This document shows, piece by piece, positions 7,981-15,106 of a DNA stretch of 64,000 nucleotides. The stretch lies in NCBI RefSeq assembly GCF_900107965.1, contig NZ_FNVU01000009.1:124001-188000 (forward strand), read 5' to 3'. Both the position numbers and the translations under genes were made by a program. The notes under the pieces were generated by a model that saw nothing but the letters and a program-made list of their open reading frames with translations, searched no databases and was not told where the DNA came from. Within the stretch, counting starts at the first letter, position 1. Each line of letters starts with the position of its first letter. The DNA comes from Actinacidiphila yanglinensis (GTDB taxonomy: Bacteria > Actinomycetota > Actinomycetes > Streptomycetales > Streptomycetaceae).

Positions 7981-8781
7981 CTACAACGGTGTCACGTACG
8001 CTCCCGAGGCGCCGCCGTCGACCAGGAACTGGCTCGCGGTGACGAAGCCCGCGTCGTCACTCGCGAGGAAGGCCACGGCGGCGGCGATCTCCTCGGCCCT
8101 CGCGAACCGTCCCATCGGGATGTGCTTCAGCCGCCGGGCGGCTCGCTCGGGGTCCTTCGCGAACAGCTCGCGCAGCAGCGGGGTGTCCACCGGACCCGGG
8201 CACAGGGCGTTCACCCGGACCCCCTCGCGGGCGAACTGCACCCCCAGCTCGCGCGTCATCGCCAGCACCCCGCCCTTGGAGGCGGTGCCGGAGATCTGCG
8301 AGGTGGCCGCGCCCAGCACCGCCGCGAAGGACGCGGTGTTGATGATCGACCCCCTGCCCTGCCGCTGCATGTACGGCAGTACCGCCTTGCAGCACAGGTA
8401 CACCGACGTCAGGTTGATCTCCTGCACCCGGCTCCAGGCGTCCAGGCCGGTGGTCAGGATCGAACCGTCCTCCGGCGGTGAGACGCCCGCGTTGTTGAAC
8501 GCGACGTCCACCGAGCCGTAGGTGTCCTGGGCGGCCGCGAACAGCGCCTCGACCTGGCCCGGGTCGGTGACGTCGGTGTGCACGAAGAGCCCGCCGATCT
8601 GCTCGGCCACGGCCCGGCCGCTCTCCACGTCCACGTCCGCGGCCACCACCCGCGCGCCCTCGCTCGCCAGCCGGCGGGCCGCGGCCCGGCCGATCCCGCT
8701 GCCCGCGCCGGTGACCACCGCGGTGCGCCCGACCAGGCGCCGGCAGGCGGGCGGCTCGGCCGGGTCGTCGGTGTCCGTCAC
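7981..8781 (-). CDS. SDR-family oxidoreductase lacking the catalytic tyrosine
   Basis: This is a 266-residue Rossmann protein. It has the cofactor motif TGAGSGIG (24-31), NNAG (96-99), the catalytic-type Asn in EINL (123) and Ser in NTAS (151). In the YxxxK position it reads SGTASKGG: residue 165 is Gly (codon at 8287-8289) and Lys 169 is kept. Streptomyces relatives I recall have Tyr there. Cofactor binding should survive, but normal dehydrogenase chemistry is doubtful. The GTG at 8781 has GAGGAGG 7 nt upstream. The frame stays open upstream across the divergent rarA region, without support. Confidence 0.88.
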   Translation of the reverse strand: MTDTDDPAEPPACRRLVGRTAVVTGAGSGIGRAAARRLASEGARVVAADVDVESGRAVAEQIGGLFVHTDVTDPGQVEALFAAAQDTYGSVDVAFNNAGVSPPEDGSILTTGLDAWSRVQEINLTSVYLCCKAVLPYMQRQGRGSIINTASFAAVLGAATSQISGTASKGGVLAMTRELGVQFAREGVRVNALCPGPVDTPLLRELFAKDPERAARRLKHIPMGRFARAEEIAAAVAFLASDDAGFVTASQFLVDGGASGAYVTPL

Positions 8782-8905
8782 GGGTGCCTCCTCGCCGGAT
8801 GGGCGCGCCTGGGTGCACGGCGCTCTCGTCCTCATAGGTATGGCTTTCGCCGTCCGCGTTGAAACGGAGCGAACCGCGAGGTCGGAGAGTGTCACAGGGG
8901 TGGCA

Positions 8906-8911
8906 TACGCT
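8906..8911 (+). promoter_or_regulatory. -10 element TACGCT of a probable leaderless rarA transcript
   Basis: The hexamer fits TAnnnT and ends exactly 6 nt before the GTG at 8918, which puts the transcription start at the start codon. There is no Shine-Dalgarno sequence before that GTG. Confidence 0.45.
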
Positions 8912-8917
8912 GCACGG

Positions 8918-10270
8918 GTGGAGCCAGATCTGTTCAGCGCGGCCGCGGAGGAGCGGCGGGAGCGGGACCCGGGCAGCAGCCCGCTCGCGGTGCGGATGCG
9001 CCCGCGCACCCTGGAGGAGGTGGTGGGCCAGCAGCACCTGCTGCGCACGGGCTCGCCGCTGCGCCGCCTGGTGGGGGAGGACGGCAGCGGTCCGGCCGGC
9101 GCCTCCTCGGTGATCCTGTGGGGCCCGCCCGGCACCGGGAAGACCACGCTCGCCTACGTCGTCAGCAAGGCCACGAACAAGCGCTTCGTGGAGCTGTCGG
9201 CCATCACCGCGGGCGTGAAGGAGGTCCGCGCGGTCATCGAGAGCGCCAAGCGCCAGGCCGGCGGGTACGACCGGGAGACCGTGCTGTTCCTCGACGAGAT
9301 CCACCGCTTCAGCAAGGCGCAGCAGGACTCGCTGCTGCCCGCGGTGGAGAACCGCTGGGTCACGCTGATCGCCGCCACCACGGAGAACCCGTACTTCTCG
9401 GTGATCTCGCCGCTGCTGTCCCGCTCCCTCCTGCTGACCCTCGAATCCCTCACCGACGACGACATCCGCGGCGTGCTGCACCGCGCGCTCACCGAGGAGC
9501 GGGGGCTGGGCGGCGCGGTCACGCTGGCGCAGGACGCCGAGGAGCACCTGCTGCGGATCTCCGGCGGTGACGCCCGCCGCGCGCTGACCGCGCTGGAGGC
9601 CGGCGCCGGTTCCGCGCTCGCCAAGGGCGAGGACACCCTCACCCTCGCCACCGTCGAGGAGGCCGTCGACCGCGCCGCGGTGGTGTACGACCGCGACGGC
9701 GACCAGCACTACGACGTGGCGAGCGCGCTGATCAAGTCCATCCGCGGCTCCGACGTCGACGCGGCGCTGCACTACCTGGCGCGGATGATCGTGGCGGGGG
9801 AGGACCCCCGCTTCATCGCCCGCCGGCTGATGATCTCGGCCAGCGAGGACATCGGGCTGGCCGATCCGACCGCCCTGCCCACCGCGGTCGCCGCCGCGCA
9901 TGCGGTCGCGATGATCGGCTTCCCCGAGGCGTCCCTCATCCTCAGCCACGCCACGATCGCGCTGGCCCTCGCGCCGAAGTCCAACGCGGCGACCACCGCG
10001 ATCGGGGCGGCGCTCGCGGATGTCCGCGCGGGCAACGCGGGGTCGGTGCCCGCGCATCTGCGGGACGGCCACTACAAGGGCGCGGCCAAGCTCGGCCACG
10101 CCCAGGGGTACGTCTATCCGCACGACGTGCCCGGGGCGATCGCCGCGCAGCAGTACCTGCCGGACGGGATCGCCGACCGGCGGTATTACGAGCCCACCCG
10201 GTACGGCGCGGAGGCGCGGTTCGCGGACATCCTCGAGCGGGTGCGGAGCAGGCTTTCCGGCGGTGAGTGA
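8918..10270 (+). CDS. rarA: Replication-associated recombination protein A (AAA+ ATPase)
   Basis: This is a 450-residue AAA+ clamp-loader-like ATPase acting at stalled replication forks. It has Walker A GPPGTGKTT, Walker B LFLDEIHRF, sensor residues in AATTENPYF, and the MgsA/RarA C-terminal domain (LIKSIRGSDVDAALHYLARM). The frame is open from 8522, but homologues begin EPDLFSAAAEERR, matching the GTG at 8918. A leaderless-type -10 supports this start. A GTG at 8900 is an alternative. Confidence 0.95.
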   Translation: MEPDLFSAAAEERRERDPGSSPLAVRMRPRTLEEVVGQQHLLRTGSPLRRLVGEDGSGPAGASSVILWGPPGTGKTTLAYVVSKATNKRFVELSAITAGVKEVRAVIESAKRQAGGYDRETVLFLDEIHRFSKAQQDSLLPAVENRWVTLIAATTENPYFSVISPLLSRSLLLTLESLTDDDIRGVLHRALTEERGLGGAVTLAQDAEEHLLRISGGDARRALTALEAGAGSALAKGEDTLTLATVEEAVDRAAVVYDRDGDQHYDVASALIKSIRGSDVDAALHYLARMIVAGEDPRFIARRLMISASEDIGLADPTALPTAVAAAHAVAMIGFPEASLILSHATIALALAPKSNAATTAIGAALADVRAGNAGSVPAHLRDGHYKGAAKLGHAQGYVYPHDVPGAIAAQQYLPDGIADRRYYEPTRYGAEARFADILERVRSRLSGGE

Positions 10271-10415
10271 CCCTCCGGGGTGCCCCTGACCCTCCGGGGT
10301 GTCCCGTCCTGCCGGTTGAGGGGCCTTGCGGTCCGCCGTGGCTTGTCGCGCAGTTCCCGGCGCCCCTGGTTTGTGCGGCTCCTCCGCGAAAAGAGCGTCA
10401 CCACCAAGGACGGGC
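10271..10415. repeat. Intergenic repeat element (variant core, minus orientation)
   Basis: A variant of the interspersed core (CGCGCAGTTCCCGGCGCCCC) lies at 10347-10366, followed by the linked module CTCCGCGAAAAGAGCG (about 10381-10396) seen with other copies. CCCTCCGGGGTG is doubled at the start. No gene is present. Confidence 0.65.
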
Positions 10416-11198
10416 CTACGTTCGGGCGGAGGCGAAGAGGTGGCGGAGGGCGCGGCGGCCGGCCGCGGGACCGTCGACCGGGGCGGGAAAATCGAAACGG
10501 GCGTCGTACGTCCCGGCAGGTCCGCTGCAACGGACCCGGAGCCCGAACCGGTCGAGGGCGAGCGGGATGACCGCTGTCGGGGCGGAGCCGCCGCAGGACC
10601 CCGCCGGCATCCCGCACAGCAGCGCCACCTCCTCGGGATGAGCGGCGGCGAGGTGCTGGAGGACCTCGGTCTCGAACGGCGCCAGCGGGTCGGGCGCGGC
10701 GGCGGCGAACTCGTCCGGCTCGACCAGTGCGGTACCCCAGAGGTCGTCCAGCGAGATCTCCCCGGGTTCCAGCCGCAGCAGTTCCGCGTCGGACTCGAAC
10801 CCGCCGCCGGGAACGTGGGTGAGCCACCCGGCGACCCAGGCGCGGCCGCGGATGCGGTGCGGGACGGCGACGGGTGCCACGTCCGTGACTTCGAGCACAG
10901 CCGGCACCTCGTCGTCGGTGGCGTGCCGCACCGCCCGCACGGCGGCGCTGTCCCGCGGGAAGAGCAGGAACACGTCCCCCTCGGGCCCGACGGAGCGGCG
11001 CAGCGGCACCATCGGTTCGGGCGGGGCCGGCCGCAGCGCGGGAATGGCCAGCGCGAGGGACGGGTTACCCTCGACCAGAGTGCGCGCGCGTTCGGCGGCC
11101 GAGGGCTGCCGGGGCGCCTTTTCCACTTCGGGACGCGGCTGACCGTTCTCCTGCTGCTGCGACGGCAGTTCGGGTGCGGGGTTCCCGGGTCGAATCAT
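10416..11198 (-). CDS. DUF2470 domain-containing protein, probably iron-regulated
   Basis: This is a 260-residue soluble protein. The N-terminal third is Pro-rich, then reads AAERARTLVEGNPSLALAIPAL. The middle and C-terminal parts fit DUF2470 (PLAPFETEVLQHLAAAHPEEVALLCG). DUF2470 is related to the C-terminal domain of HugZ-type heme-utilisation proteins, so an iron or heme role is plausible but not shown. ATG at 11198 has GAGGAG 5 nt upstream. A strong iron box lies immediately upstream at 11211-11231, which supports iron-dependent repression. Confidence 0.82.
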   Translation of the reverse strand: MIRPGNPAPELPSQQQENGQPRPEVEKAPRQPSAAERARTLVEGNPSLALAIPALRPAPPEPMVPLRRSVGPEGDVFLLFPRDSAAVRAVRHATDDEVPAVLEVTDVAPVAVPHRIRGRAWVAGWLTHVPGGGFESDAELLRLEPGEISLDDLWGTALVEPDEFAAAAPDPLAPFETEVLQHLAAAHPEEVALLCGMPAGSCGGSAPTAVIPLALDRFGLRVRCSGPAGTYDARFDFPAPVDGPAAGRRALRHLFASART

Positions 11199-11210
11199 GC
11201 GTACTCCTCA

Positions 11211-11231
11211 GCTAAGGTAAGCCTTACCTAA
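11211..11231 (-). promoter_or_regulatory. Iron box (DmdR/IdeR-type operator) between DUF2470 and rpsD
   Basis: On the minus strand the core reads TTAGGTAAGGCTTACCTTA, a 19-bp near-palindrome with 8 of 9 position pairs complementary. It closely matches the DmdR/IdeR/DtxR consensus (TTAGGTTAGGCTAACCTAA). It ends 13 bp from the DUF2470 start codon and 23 bp from the rpsD start, so a bound regulator could affect both. Confidence 0.8.
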
Positions 11232-11253
11232 TCTACACGGAGGTTCGACGCAC

Positions 11254-11865
11254 GTGAATCAGTCGCGTCCCAAGGTCAAGAAGTCCCGGGCGCTCGGCAT
11301 CGCGCTCACCCCGAAGGCCGTCCGGTACTTCGAGGCCCGTCCCTACCCGCCCGGTGAGCACGGCCGCGGTCGCAAGCAGAACAGCGACTACAAGACCCGT
11401 CTGCTGGAGAAGCAGCGGCTGCGCGCGCAGTACGACATCAGCGAGCGCCAGATGCAGCGGGCGTACGACCGCGCGAAGAAGGTCGAAGGCAAGACCGGCG
11501 AGGCGCTGATCGTCGAGCTGGAGCGCCGGCTGGACGCGCTGGTGCTGCGGTCCGGGCTGGCCCGCACCATCTACCAGTCGCGGCAGATGGTCGTGCACGG
11601 CCACATCGAGGTCAACGGGCGCAAGGTCGACAAGCCGTCGTTCCGGGTCCGCCCGGAGGACGTCGTGCAGGTGCGGGAGCGGTCCCGCGAGAAGACCCCG
11701 TTCCTGGTCGCCCGCGAGGGTGGTTGGGCCCCCGACGGCGAGACGCCCCGCTATCTCCAGGTCAACCTCCAGGCGCTCGCGTTCCGGCTCGACCGGGACC
11801 CGAACCGCGGCGAGATCCCGGTGATCTGCGACGAGCAACTGGTCGTGGAGTACTACGCCCGCTGA
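11254..11865 (+). CDS. rpsD: 30S ribosomal protein S4
   Basis: This is a 203-residue primary rRNA-binding protein of the small subunit. It has the S4 N-terminal domain (YPPGEHGRGRKQNSDYKTRLLEKQRLRAQYDISERQ) and the S4 RNA-binding domain (LERRLDALVLRSGLARTIYQSRQMVVHGHIEVNG). Zinc-binding cysteines are absent, as in the Cys-free form. As usual in Streptomyces it stands alone rather than in the alpha operon. GTG 11254 follows CACGGAGG. A TAAGGT at 11213-11218 could be its -10 (TCGAAT 17 bp upstream), which would lie inside the iron box. Its 3' end overlaps the STAND gene by 13 nt tail to tail. Confidence 0.98.
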   Translation: MNQSRPKVKKSRALGIALTPKAVRYFEARPYPPGEHGRGRKQNSDYKTRLLEKQRLRAQYDISERQMQRAYDRAKKVEGKTGEALIVELERRLDALVLRSGLARTIYQSRQMVVHGHIEVNGRKVDKPSFRVRPEDVVQVRERSREKTPFLVAREGGWAPDGETPRYLQVNLQALAFRLDRDPNRGEIPVICDEQLVVEYYAR

Positions 11866-13997
11866 TCGCCGGTGGCCCGCGGTTGCCCGCGCAGGTCGCC
11901 GCGCCCCTGGTGGGGCACCCCCTCGACCCGGGGGAGCCCCACGGGCAGCCGGGTGTGCGTCAGAGCGCGCAGCACCGCCTCGTCGAAGGACAGCCGGGCG
12001 CCCTCGTACAGCGCCGCCGCGTACGCGTGGTCGCTCAGCTGCTCGCGCAACCGGCGTTCGCACACGGCGCGGGGGGCGTTGAAGTAGCGGGAGCCGAAGA
12101 GGCGCAGGCCCACCGACTCCCACAGCCGCCCGGCGGCGCCCTGGAGCACCGCCGCCTCGCGGGGCGCCCCTTCGTGCTCCGTGACCAGGGCCAGCAGCTC
12201 CAGCGCGAGGACCGCGCCCACCAGGTCGTGGAAGGTGTGGTCGATGGCGAGCGACTCCTCCGCGAGGCGGCGGGCCCGCGCCGGGTCCCCGCCCAGCCAG
12301 GCCGTGTAGCCGAGGACGTAGAGGGCGTAGGCCAGCGTCCAGCGCTCGCCGTGGTCCCCGCAGATGTCGCGGACCTCCTCGGCGAGCCGCTCCCCCTGCT
12401 GCACGTCGCCCTGGAAGGCCACCGCCATGGCCAGTTCCACCTGGCCCATCAGCACGTTGCTGTTCAGCTCGCCGATCCGCCGGTAGCGCTCGAGCGCGTC
12501 GCCGATCACCCGCTCCGCGACCGGCATGTCGTCCGAGACCAGCGCCAGGCAGCCCAGCCGGTGCACGGCGTACGCGGCCGCGGTGGCGTTCCCGCTCTCG
12601 TCCGCCTCGGCGCGGCACTCCTGGAGCACGGACAGCGCCGCGGTCGAGTCGCCCTGGAGCAGGGCGACGTAGCCGCACACCCACATCGCCTTCGCCCGCG
12701 CGTCGCTGGGTTCGGCACACGCGTCCAGCGCCCGGTCCAGCCAGTGGCGGCCCTCGGCCAGCCGCCCGCAGCCGACCCAGCAGAACCACAGGGTGCCCGC
12801 GAGGTACTGGCCGACCGCCGGGTCCTCGGCGGGACCGTCGAGGCTGAAGTCGAGCGCCAGCCGCAGGTTGGGCAGCTCCGCGGTCACCAGCGCGGCGACC
12901 TCCGCCTGCCGCGGGCTGAACCAGTCGAGCTCGCACCAGGTGGCCAGCCCCAGGTACCAGTCGCGGTGCCGGCGCCGCATCCGCTCCTCGTCGCCGAGCG
13001 CGGCCAGCCAGGAGGCGCCGTACTCCCGCACGCTCTCCAGCATCCGGTAGCGAGTGCCCTCCTCCGCGTCCGCGTCGCGGCTGATCACTGACTGCGCCAC
13101 CAGCCCGGCCACCGTGTCGGCGACGTCCTCCTCGGCGAGGTCGGTGCCCGCGCAGACGTACTCCACCGCCTCCAGGTCGAAGCCGCCGGCGAAGACCGAC
13201 AGCCGGGCCCACAGCAGGCGTTCGGCCGGCGTGCACAGCTCGTGGCTCCAGCCGATCGCCGTACGCAGCGCCCGGTGCCGGACCGGGGCGGTCGGATCGC
13301 CACCGGTCAGCAGCCGGAAGCGGTCCTCCAGCCGGTGCAGCACATCGCCCACGGACAGCGCGCGCAGCCGCACCGCCGCCAGCTCCAGCGCCAACGGCAG
13401 CCCGTCCAGCCGCGCGCACAGCTCGGTGACCGCCTCGGCGTCCGCCCCCGACACCGCGAAGTCCGGCAGCACCTCGGCGGCCCGCTCCGTGAACAGCCGC
13501 ACCCCGTCGCCCGGTACCGGCAGCGGCGCCAGCGCCAGCAGCCGCTCCCCGGTGATGCCCAGCGGGCGGCGGCCGGCCGCGAGCACCCGCAGTCCCGGCG
13601 CCCGGCGCAGCAACTCGCCGACCAGCGCCGCGCATTCGGCCGGCACCCGGTCGAAGCCGTCCACCACGAGCAGGAGTTCGCGGTCGGCCACGTGCTCGGC
13701 CAGCGCGGTGCGCGGGCCCCGCGTGGTGTGGTCCGGGACGCGCAGCGCCTCCGCGACCGTGTGGTCCAGCAGGCCGGCGTCCCGCAGCGCCGACAGGTCC
13801 ACCGCGTGGACGCCGTCCCGGAAACGGTCCTGTGCCAGGCGGGCCGCCCGCAGGGCCAGCCTGGTCTTGCCGACACCGCCGGTGCCGGTCACGGTGGTCA
13901 GCCGGCCGCTCCCCAACAGCACGTCCAGCTCGGTCAGTTCGCCGTCACGGCCGACGAATCCGGTCAGCTCGGCCGGCAGGCTCTCCGCGGATCCCAT
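11853..13997 (-). CDS. STAND-type ATPase (NB-ARC-like NTPase plus TPR)
   Basis: This is a 714-residue protein. The P-loop is TGTGGVGKT (37-45) and the Walker B-like strand is LLLVVDGFDR (about 105). An NB-ARC/winged-helix region (AIGWSHELCTPAERLLWARLSVFAGGFDLEAV) leads into long TPR-type helical repeats. It resembles AfsR/LuxR-type regulators, but I see no DNA-binding domain at either end, so it may act through protein partners. Start ATG 13997; TACGCT lies 9 nt upstream and no clear ribosome site is seen. A TTG at 14036 is an alternative. Confidence 0.85.
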   Translation of the reverse strand: MGSAESLPAELTGFVGRDGELTELDVLLGSGRLTTVTGTGGVGKTRLALRAARLAQDRFRDGVHAVDLSALRDAGLLDHTVAEALRVPDHTTRGPRTALAEHVADRELLLVVDGFDRVPAECAALVGELLRRAPGLRVLAAGRRPLGITGERLLALAPLPVPGDGVRLFTERAAEVLPDFAVSGADAEAVTELCARLDGLPLALELAAVRLRALSVGDVLHRLEDRFRLLTGGDPTAPVRHRALRTAIGWSHELCTPAERLLWARLSVFAGGFDLEAVEYVCAGTDLAEEDVADTVAGLVAQSVISRDADAEEGTRYRMLESVREYGASWLAALGDEERMRRRHRDWYLGLATWCELDWFSPRQAEVAALVTAELPNLRLALDFSLDGPAEDPAVGQYLAGTLWFCWVGCGRLAEGRHWLDRALDACAEPSDARAKAMWVCGYVALLQGDSTAALSVLQECRAEADESGNATAAAYAVHRLGCLALVSDDMPVAERVIGDALERYRRIGELNSNVLMGQVELAMAVAFQGDVQQGERLAEEVRDICGDHGERWTLAYALYVLGYTAWLGGDPARARRLAEESLAIDHTFHDLVGAVLALELLALVTEHEGAPREAAVLQGAAGRLWESVGLRLFGSRYFNAPRAVCERRLREQLSDHAYAAALYEGARLSFDEAVLRALTHTRLPVGLPRVEGVPHQGRGDLRGQPRATGDQRA

Positions 13998-14212
13998 GAT
14001 GCACGGAGCGTACGCGGACGCTGGCACTCCGTACAACCCGCCCGGGCGGCCCGCGTGATGCCCGGTCCCGCCGGTCCGGGATTCCCGCGCGCGGCCCGCA
14101 CCGGCGGGCGGTTCGGGGGCCGACGGCGCCGGACGGGCTGGACGGTCTTGTCGGCACGACGCGATAGGCTCGCCCTATTACGTGGCGTGGTCGGCAAAGG
14201 GAGTGCGGCAGC

Positions 14213-14719
14213 GTGTCCGGTGGAGAGGTGGCGGGCCTGATCGTCGCGGTGTTCTGGGCGATCCTCGTGTCGTTCCTGGCCGTCGCGCTGGCCCGGCTCG
14301 CGCAGACCCTGCGACGCACCACGGAGCTGGTCGCGGGCATCACCCAGCAGGCCGTGCCGCTGCTCGGCGAGGCGTCCGACGCGCTGCGCAGCGCGCACGC
14401 GCAGCTCGACCGGGTCGACACCATCACCTCCGACGTCGCCGAGGTGACCGCGAACGCCTCGGCGCTGTCCTCCACCGTCGCCTCGACGTTCGGCGGCCCG
14501 CTGGTGAAGGTCGCCGCGTTCGGGTACGGCGTGCGGCGCGCGGTCGGCATGCAGTCCGGTGACGCCGGCAAGGCCCGCGCCCGCACCCTGTCGGGCAAGG
14601 TGCTCCCCGCCGCGCGGCGCGGCCGCCGCGACCGCCGCACGCCGAGGCCCGGCGCGGCCGGCGCGGAGGACCGGGGCATGAGGGCCTCCGCGAAGGACGC
14701 GCGCAGGAAGACCGACTGA
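14213..14719 (+). CDS. DUF948 domain-containing membrane protein
   Basis: This is a 168-residue protein. A membrane helix (about 5-27, VAGLIVAVFWAILVSFLAVALA) is followed by a long amphipathic helix (RTTELVAGITQQAVPLLGEASDALRSAHAQLDRVDTI), the DUF948 pattern, and a basic tail. It is unlikely to be an enzyme; a structural role at the membrane is possible. The GTG start follows a TAGGCT -10-like hexamer at 14165-14170. It is first in the run leading to alaS. Confidence 0.85.
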   Translation: MSGGEVAGLIVAVFWAILVSFLAVALARLAQTLRRTTELVAGITQQAVPLLGEASDALRSAHAQLDRVDTITSDVAEVTANASALSSTVASTFGGPLVKVAAFGYGVRRAVGMQSGDAGKARARTLSGKVLPAARRGRRDRRTPRPGAAGAEDRGMRASAKDARRKTD

Positions 14720-14737
14720 TGGAAGAAGACTGAGGCC

Positions 14738-15106
14738 ATGCTCCGCCGTCTGTTCTGGTTCCTGTCCGGTGCCGCCACCGGAGCCTGGGCCACCGTCAAG
14801 GTGGGCCGCGCGGTGCGCCGTCTCAACCCCGACAGCCTCGCCGTGACCGCCGCCGACCGCGCGCTGGAGACCGGTGCGCGGCTGCGGCTGTTCGCCCAGG
14901 ACGTCCGGGTCGGCATGGCCCAGCGCGAGACCGAACTGCACGACGCCCTGGGACTGCGCGCCCAGGGCGCACCCCCCGCTCCCGAGCCGCTGCCGTCCCC
15001 CCGGGCCACCCTGCCCGGGAGTGCGACGAGCGGCGACCCCTCCGCTCTGCCCGCCCGGGGCAAGGGCGGGGACCGCAAGCACAAGAACCGGAAGGACGAA
15101 CACTGA
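14738..15106 (+). CDS. DUF6167 family small membrane protein
   Basis: This is a 122-residue protein. It has a short hydrophobic N-terminal segment (LFWFLSGAATGAWATVKVGRAVRRLNPDSLAV) of the DUF6167 type, a helix with QRETELHDALGLR, and a Pro-rich then Lys/His-rich tail. Its function is unknown. It lies 18 nt after the DUF948 gene, and its stop shares one base with the alaS ATG, so the three are co-translated. Synteny with alaS is common in Streptomyces (family knowledge). Confidence 0.8.
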   Translation: MLRRLFWFLSGAATGAWATVKVGRAVRRLNPDSLAVTAADRALETGARLRLFAQDVRVGMAQRETELHDALGLRAQGAPPAPEPLPSPRATLPGSATSGDPSALPARGKGGDRKHKNRKDEH

